From NCBI GenBank assembly GCA_015492355.1, contig WGFF01000255.1:1-5842 (forward strand): a stretch of 5,842 bases of DNA, given 5' to 3'. Source of the DNA: Deltaproteobacteria bacterium. GTDB lineage: Bacteria > Desulfobacterota > GWC2-55-46 > S146-73. Every line of letters begins with the position of its first letter. Position 1 is the stretch's first letter. Below the pieces are notes generated by a model. The model was not told the origin of the DNA, ran no database searches, and saw only the letters and a program-made list of their open reading frames with translations. Positions 5,829 to 5,842 of the stretch are shown piece by piece. Position numbers and translations under genes: made by a program.

Positions 5829-5842
5829 CTGAGGGAAACCCC
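5829..5842. repeat. Edge-truncated second copy of the palindromic repeat
   Basis: CTGAGGGAAACCCC is identical to 142-155, the left arm region of the perfect palindrome. The window stops before the centre, so it cannot be seen whether the second arm follows. A 14-base identity between two intergenic regions on either side of the glnE/ATPase unit is unlikely by chance. Confidence 0.6.

Noticed and set aside
5733..5842. Sigma-54 promoter upstream of glnE
   Set aside because: No pair of GG and GC elements with the required ten-base spacing and TGGCA-type context was found on the minus strand.
1..5842. CRISPR array, tRNA, rRNA, insertion sequence or phage gene
   Set aside because: There are no regularly spaced direct repeats, no CCA-ended cloverleaf, no transposase-like frame and no rRNA-like sequence. 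The bulk of the window is occupied by two intact genes.

Overview
All three genes in this window read on the minus strand, so the transcriptional order runs from the right edge to the left. The layout is: a 110-base upstream region (5733-5842); glnE, encoding the two-domain glutamine synthetase adenylyltransferase/adenylyl-removing enzyme (2661-5732); 22 bases later, a 790-residue multidomain protein with an ExeA/GspA-type AAA ATPase (266-2638); a structured 152-base intergenic region with a good promoter and a perfect palindrome; and the first 37 codons of a probable glutamate dehydrogenase gene (1-113), cut by the left edge.

The clearest biology is nitrogen assimilation. GlnE switches glutamine synthetase off and on by adenylylation and deadenylylation, and glutamate dehydrogenase is the alternative ammonium-fixing route. 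The gene between them is not a known nitrogen gene. It strings together an N-terminal DUF4388/PATAN-like domain, a J-domain-like segment lacking the HPD motif, TPR repeats, an ExeA-like ATPase with a Gln in place of the Walker B Glu, and a single C-terminal membrane anchor. Its close spacing to glnE and strong Shine-Dalgarno sequence indicate co-transcription with glnE. A fresh TTGACA promoter starts just after its stop codon and probably drives the glutamate dehydrogenase gene separately.

The most unusual non-coding signal is a pair of similar modules at the two ends of the glnE/ATPase unit. Each has a CCTTGACAA -35 region, a TAAAT-type -10, and, about 80 bases downstream of the -35, the sequence CTGAGGGAAACCCC. 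On the left this sequence is one arm of a perfect 17-bp inverted repeat. On the right the copy is cut by the window edge. The two modules point outward from the pair.

Organism: a bacterium. Base composition looks moderate (near 50% GC by eye), with heavy use of AGG/AGA for Arg and ATA for Ile and Glu/Arg/Lys-rich proteins, a pattern often seen in thermophiles. DUF4388 proteins and ExeA-type ATPases next to central metabolism fit Nitrospirota or a delta-proteobacterial (Desulfobacterota-like) lineage. This placement is an inference and is weak. No tRNA, rRNA, CRISPR array, insertion sequence or phage gene was seen.
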